A DNA stretch of 64,000 bases from Echiichthys vipera (taxonomy: Eukaryota > Chordata > Actinopteri > Perciformes > Trachinidae), in contig OY829667.1 of NCBI GenBank assembly GCA_963691815.1, positions 6,261,571 to 6,325,570 of the forward strand, given 5' to 3'. Shown here one piece after another: positions 59,801 through 64,000 of this stretch. Every line of letters starts with the position of its first letter. Within the stretch, counting starts at the first letter, position 1. Below the pieces are notes generated by a model. The model did not search any database. It worked only from the letters and a program-made list of their open reading frames with translations, and was not told the DNA's origin. The translations under genes and the position numbers were made by a program.

Positions 59801-62800
59801 ACCTGTAAATGATGGTATTATCACTGTTATTATGACAAGTGAGTAACAGTAATAGACCACAATTGTGCCAAGGGAATAAGTATACATAGGATTAATAAAG
59901 CAGGAATACAACTAGGACAATTAAATGCAATTAGGTCTGACGACAATCCAGCTTTTTGTTGTTATTTATCCATCTTCATACGCAGATATCCGTTTCTAAA
60001 CAATTGACCTTTCTTCTAATCCTAACCAAGGGTGTACTCACTTCTGTTGATGAGATGATCTGTTGCGTCAGTCGTAATGTTGCTGCATGTCACTATTTTG
60101 CTCGCCGACTTCTCACTGACAACATTGGAAACGGTGCAGGTGAATTTAGTGTCTTCGTTCTGAGGTGTGATGGTGTAGAGCAGCCTGGAGCCACTTATGG
60201 TTTGGTTCATCACAGTCCAGGTGTAGGTGACACTGCTGTCAGAGATCGCACTGCACTCCAGTAAAACTGTGCAGGATTCGTTTGCGGTGTGCCAGGTGGA
60301 ATTGGAAATCACGGTGGGGACTTGAGTTATGGGATCTAATGAGGCAGTTTGGAGAGAGATGCACAGTCGTAGTTAGACATTGCAGTTTAAGATTATATTA
60401 GTTTTATGGATTATACATGTACATACAAACATCAAACGCATGTGTATCAGAAGTAAACCCACAGAACATTTTGAAAAGACCTTAAAACTTCCTTTTCACC
60501 AAAGCATTTTGCTAAATACTAAAAAGCTGGGTCATGACGGAAAGAACGAGNNNNNNNNNNNNNNNNNNNNNNNNNNNNNNNNNNNNNNNNNNNNNNNNNN
60601 NNNNNNNNNNNNNNNNNNNNNNNNNNNNNNNNNNNNNNNNNNNNNNNNNNNNNNNNNNNNNNNNNNNNNNNNNNNNNNNNNNNNNNNNNNNNNNNNNNNN
60701 NNNNNNNNNNNNNNNNNNNNNNNNNNNNNNNNNNNNNNNNNNNNNNNNNNATTATGAGGTTACTTGGTTATGTCTTACCACGAACGTGCAGAGTGATGGT
60801 GACCGTTTTCCTCTGTTTGTCATTCACCTCGGACATAAAACTGAAATCACCAGAGTCTTGGAGAGTCAGTCCTCTCACTGTTAAACTGAAGTCTGTGAGG
60901 TTTAAATCTGATCTGCCGATGAACTGATGTTCTCCTAAAACCCCATCTTTGTTTGCAATTGATAACTCTCCATATTTCCACTTTGCTGAGGTGACCCCTT
61001 CAGTTGGTAAGCATGATGAGAACTTCACAGTGTCTCCAACTTTTTTATAGACGACAGGTCGACAACTGGAAGCTTCCCCATCTGAAACACACAGCAGAAT
61101 GTCACCGTCAAGTTAGTTTCTGTTAATGTACTTCACATAAAGTAGCACAGAACGACATAAACGTAGCACATTTAAAACCAACAGAGGTGAAAAATCCAGT
61201 ACTCAAGTAAAAGTATAGATATTAAGGTTTAAAAATACTTCTGTAGAAGTAGAAGTATCAACTCGAGCTTTTTACTCAAGTAAAAGTGATAAAGTACCGG
61301 GTTTTAAAGCTACTTCAAGTATAAAAGTAAAAGTAATGTAAAGGGAAAAAATGCCATCAAGGACAAAAGCTTAGGCCACACCACAGGGGCCTGTAGTGCA
61401 CTACCCCACCTGCCTAAAAAACATTTTTCTAAAGGCCATAATGACTATCATGTTATATTAAAATGTTTAATGTTGAAGTTGTTTAGTTTTTAAAAGCCAT
61501 TAGCTCGTGGTACTTGGGTGCACAGAGCTTGCAGCGCATTCGAAAGAAGTTGTTTTTTGCGTCCAACAATTTCCAAAAATTATTCCAAGGTACGGCCAGG
61601 GATGTAGAAGGGTCGGTTGGTCTTACTGGCTACCAGGTCATAAATCAAATCATATATATATATCAGGAGCTCTTTTCCAAAACGCTATAAATCCATTTTA
61701 ATAGTTTTCAGGAAAATTAAATTTTTTACCCAGACCCACACATTTGGTTAATATTCAATGTATCTTGTCTAAATGGTTTATTGGCTCAGTCTGAACATGT
61801 TGAACGAACAGACGACACAAAAAACTCTCCCGCTTCAGAGTGCCGCCATGTTGGATCGCATAGAACGCTCACTGAATTCTGATTGGTCGAGAGGACGTAT
61901 GCATTTAGGCTAAAAATAGGTTTGGTGCTGGTCTCGGTTTGGAAAGGAACTGCATTTGAGACCATTTTAAACAAGGAAATATAGAGATTTGGCAGAAACA
62001 CTGATGAAGCAGTGAAAAGGTTCTGTATACAGCAAAGTGGCATGACACACTTGTTTTTTTTAATTTGGCTTTTATCTCGTTTTGGAAAAGAGCTCTTCAT
62101 ATATATGTGTATAGAAAATTTAGAACCTGGTTTCCATACCCATCCTCAGAAACAAGGCTGTTTTTTAAATAACAGACAATTGTGTGAAAATGTAACAAGT
62201 AGAAGTAAAAAGTCATAAAAATAACTATTCCAGTAAAGTATTGATACCCAAAATTTCTACTTAAGCGAGGAACTTGACACCTCTGAATACCAACATTCAT
62301 GAAATGCCATGAAATAATGACACTGCAGGACAACATCCACCACCAGCACACACAATGTCTTCCTTCAGCATTTGTGTGTCTTTCGTTTCCTGTCAACAGT
62401 CCCCGCTGGTTTCTTTACACCATGACAGTGACCTTTCGCTATACGACATAGTTTTGGATACCTGTCTTCACCATTGTATAAGAGGGTTAGGATTGGAAAG
62501 CGCTGATACGAGTCATGTTTCGAATTACCAGCATCAAAAATGTGGCTCAGTGGTATTATGGTAAGCCGACTGAACCGGCAGAATCAGAAAAAATAAAACA
62601 TTAACGTTCAAAACTATCTAACAATTTAATATTTCAGCACGACGATAGACTTCAAAGCGGATCGGGTAACCATGGCATTATTTCCAAAGTAAAGGCAGTG
62701 CAGCCTCAGACTCTGACCGCAGTGACACTGAAGCTGTTGTTATTCTGGGCTGTTCATCGCTGTGGGTCAGTGCTGTGGGTGGAGGCTACTCAGGAAATGG

Positions 62801-63624
62801 ACAATTTAAAAAAAAGGAAATGACACAATATGGTAACACTGATGGCTTGTATCTATGTATCTAACATTTACATACACCTCACTTCTACACAACGCCCCCA
62901 TGTTCCTGCAAGCAAGTATGTACTTTATGAGCTAATATGATTTATCAGAATGTAAGAATGTTACTATAACAACATAACCAATCCTCTTTTTTTTAAAAAA
63001 CAACAAAGAGGAAGTAACAGAAACAGAAAGGATGACCGGTCCGCGAGTTGCGTAAAGGTTGCAAAGTTTGTATCCAAGGAAAGTTGCTGACCCAGTGAAC
63101 CAAAAATGCAAAGCATATACACAAATATAAGACCCAATATTTTTACCAACTCATAAAATTATAGCCAAAGGCAAAAAGAGAGATCAATTAATGCTTTATA
63201 AGATATAATTCAACACACACAGATTGTGCCTTTAATTCATTTATTGAATTTTGAAGTTCAAGTTCTTAAATCATTGTATTACTGGTATAGCTTTGAAGTC
63301 ACGGATGCATTTTCTCACTGGTGCTTTTTAGACGTCTTGCATTTTGCAAAAACACACAAGACACAAAGGCCGTGGGCATCTCCCAAGGAATACACGTCAT
63401 TTCCCGATGTGACGTGCTCACCATCCAGTCAAATCTGCAATCCTGACCTACATGCACTATTTAAAGCACATGACAGAGTGCAGCGGGCAACTGTTACTTT
63501 ACTTTACTTTACTTTAACAGTAAAAATCCACTTTACAAGCAGAGTTGTACGCACCGTAGAGGAAGACTCCAAGAAGTAGCACAGACATGTATGTGAAGAA
63601 GCTGCTCTGGTAACCACCAACCAT
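56846..63624 (-). CDS. SLAM-family receptor with three ITSM motifs
   Basis: Exons in transcript order: 63555-63624, 60779-61081, 60042-60335, 59695-59802, 59540-59598, 58571-58645 and 56846-56923, joining in frame to 328 aa. The leader is MVGGYQSSFFTYMSVLLLGV followed by FLY. The first Ig-like domain (exon 2: VGDTVKFSSC...W..G ending DSGDFSFMSEV) lacks a second canonical Cys. The second domain (exon 3) has four cysteines (ESCTVLLEC, FTCTV, VTC), the SLAM D2 pattern. The helix is at about 226-250. The tail carries TLYADI (Tyr268), TLYETI (Tyr290) and TVYDKI (Tyr308), each TxYxx(V/I), one per exon. In mammals such ITSMs recruit SAP/EAT-2 or phosphatases in lymphocytes. Introns 1-4 are phase 1. 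A 200-N gap lies in the intron between the two Ig exons. The one-to-one mammalian orthologue is unclear. Confidence 0.85.
57094..57420 (+). mobile_element. tRNA-derived SINE, family A, copy 4
   Basis: Begins AGCGGCAGTAGCTCAGTCCA, contains GTTCGAGTCC at about 57150, and ends ATTAATAAAGTAATTCTTCT with TTC units. It lies in the last intron of the long-tailed SLAM-like gene. Confidence 0.85.
59058..59378 (+). mobile_element. tRNA-headed SINE with L2-type tail, copy 2
   Basis: A B-box match GGTTCGAACCCC sits at about 59071, followed by the same tail as at 778-1030 and closing with GATGAATGAATGAATGAATA. The A-box half of the head is missing, so the copy is 5' truncated. It sits in intron 5 of the long-tailed SLAM-like gene. 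Confidence 0.75.
60551..60750. other. assembly gap (200 N)
   Basis: Exactly 200 unknown bases, which usually marks a gap of unknown size. The gap falls in the intron between the two Ig exons of the long-tailed SLAM-like gene. Both neighbouring exons are phase 1, so a further symmetrical exon could be hidden here. Confidence 0.95.
61182..62285. mobile_element. Tol2-like non-autonomous hAT transposon
   Basis: The left end begins CAGAGGTGAAAAATCCAGTA followed by CTCAAGTAAAAGTATAG; the right end closes CTTGACACCTCTG. Both carry the CAGAGGTG terminus and ACTCAAGTAAAAGT subterminal repeats that I know from Tol2. The flanks AAAACCAA (61174-61181) and AATACCAA (62286-62293) match at 7 of 8 positions, an 8-bp hAT target duplication. 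The interior has no transposase frame. It sits in intron 1 of the long-tailed SLAM-like gene. Confidence 0.88.
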
Positions 63625-64000
63625 CTCTGTGGGGAGAGGAACAACGTCTGTTTCCTCTTCTGGTCTATCAAACTGTGCCGTGACATGTCAGTACTATAAA
63701 AAAAGATAGAGAGGGTGGAGACTGGGGGAGGTCTCTGTAGACGAAGAAGCAGTTTGGCCTGATATGCTGCGAGATACAACAAAGGCACAAACAGAAACAT
63801 TAAAAATAGAGTTGAATAACAGATCATTCGTCAGCACTTTTGTTCAATCACAGCCAGCTGTTATGAAATAGATTTTATACCATTGGGCTATTGGTTGCAA
63901 TTCGATGACACAATGCAAATATTCAAGATTGCCTCACTTGACTATTTATTATCTATATAATAAAACTCTGGTATTCCCCCTTTATTCTATTATCTCAGTC
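63625..64000. other. upstream region of the long-tailed SLAM-like gene
   Basis: This AT-rich sequence precedes the start exon. No gene, no clear CpG island and no distinct promoter element was found. Confidence 0.4.

Noticed and set aside
61786..62100. A 104-codon minus ORF inside the Tol2-like element
   Set aside because: It has no hAT transposase motif (no BED finger or hATC region visible), so it is probably a chance frame.
63504..63827. A 107-codon minus ORF starting MICYSTLFLMFLFVPLLYLA
   Set aside because: It overlaps the start exon of the SLAM-like gene in another frame. The frame with MVGGYQ and a phase 1 donor joins correctly to the Ig exon.

Overview
The window looks like nuclear DNA of a ray-finned (teleost) fish. 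The evidence is large intron-rich genes orthologous to vertebrate genes, dense (CA)n and (TA)n microsatellites, tRNA-derived SINEs, L2/CR1-type LINE tails, and several hAT-type non-autonomous DNA transposons including a Tol2-like one. There is no bacterial or viral coding region. All calls rest on reading the sequence and on remembered family knowledge; no search was run.

Layout, left to right. (1) 1-147, minus: the P-loop exon of a GIMAP/AIG1-type GTPase that runs off the left edge. (2) 148-3170: repeats, including SINE and LINE remnants. (3) 3171-4533, minus: an intronless 280-aa MYADM-like protein with eight membrane segments; a possible non-coding first exon lies near 8650. (4) 4534-10300: repeats, including a GC-rich 23-bp tandem array, a G36 run, and about 960 bp of a 31-bp minisatellite. 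(5) 11730-30192, plus: a complete 41-exon arhgef11 (PDZ-RhoGEF) gene, 1435 codons plus stop, followed by about 3.7 kb of probable 3' UTR. (6) 33.9-35.4 kb: two local tandem duplications, one next to the likely vangl2 first exon. (7) 40263-45271, plus: complete vangl2 (526 aa), with an in-frame 54-codon 5' extension that begins at an AUA codon in strong Kozak context. (8) 48474-54114, plus: a short-tailed CD2/SLAM-family Ig receptor (270 aa). (9) 56846-63624, minus: a second SLAM-family receptor (328 aa) whose tail carries three TxYxxI switch motifs, one per tail exon.

How they fit together. arhgef11 encodes a G-alpha-12/13-linked RhoA activator and vangl2 a core planar-cell-polarity protein with a C-terminal PDZ ligand. 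Both act in cell polarity, but no shared regulation is visible. The two SLAM-family genes are convergent and form a likely ancient pair: one has a signalling tail and one lacks it. As I remember the human map, VANGL2 is next to the SLAM cluster at 1q23, so the vangl2-SLAM neighbourhood seems conserved from fish to mammals. The introns and spacers hold most of the transposon structure. Three elements have readable target-site duplications of the 8-bp hAT type, and a fourth carries an internal telomere-like (CCCTAA)n tract.
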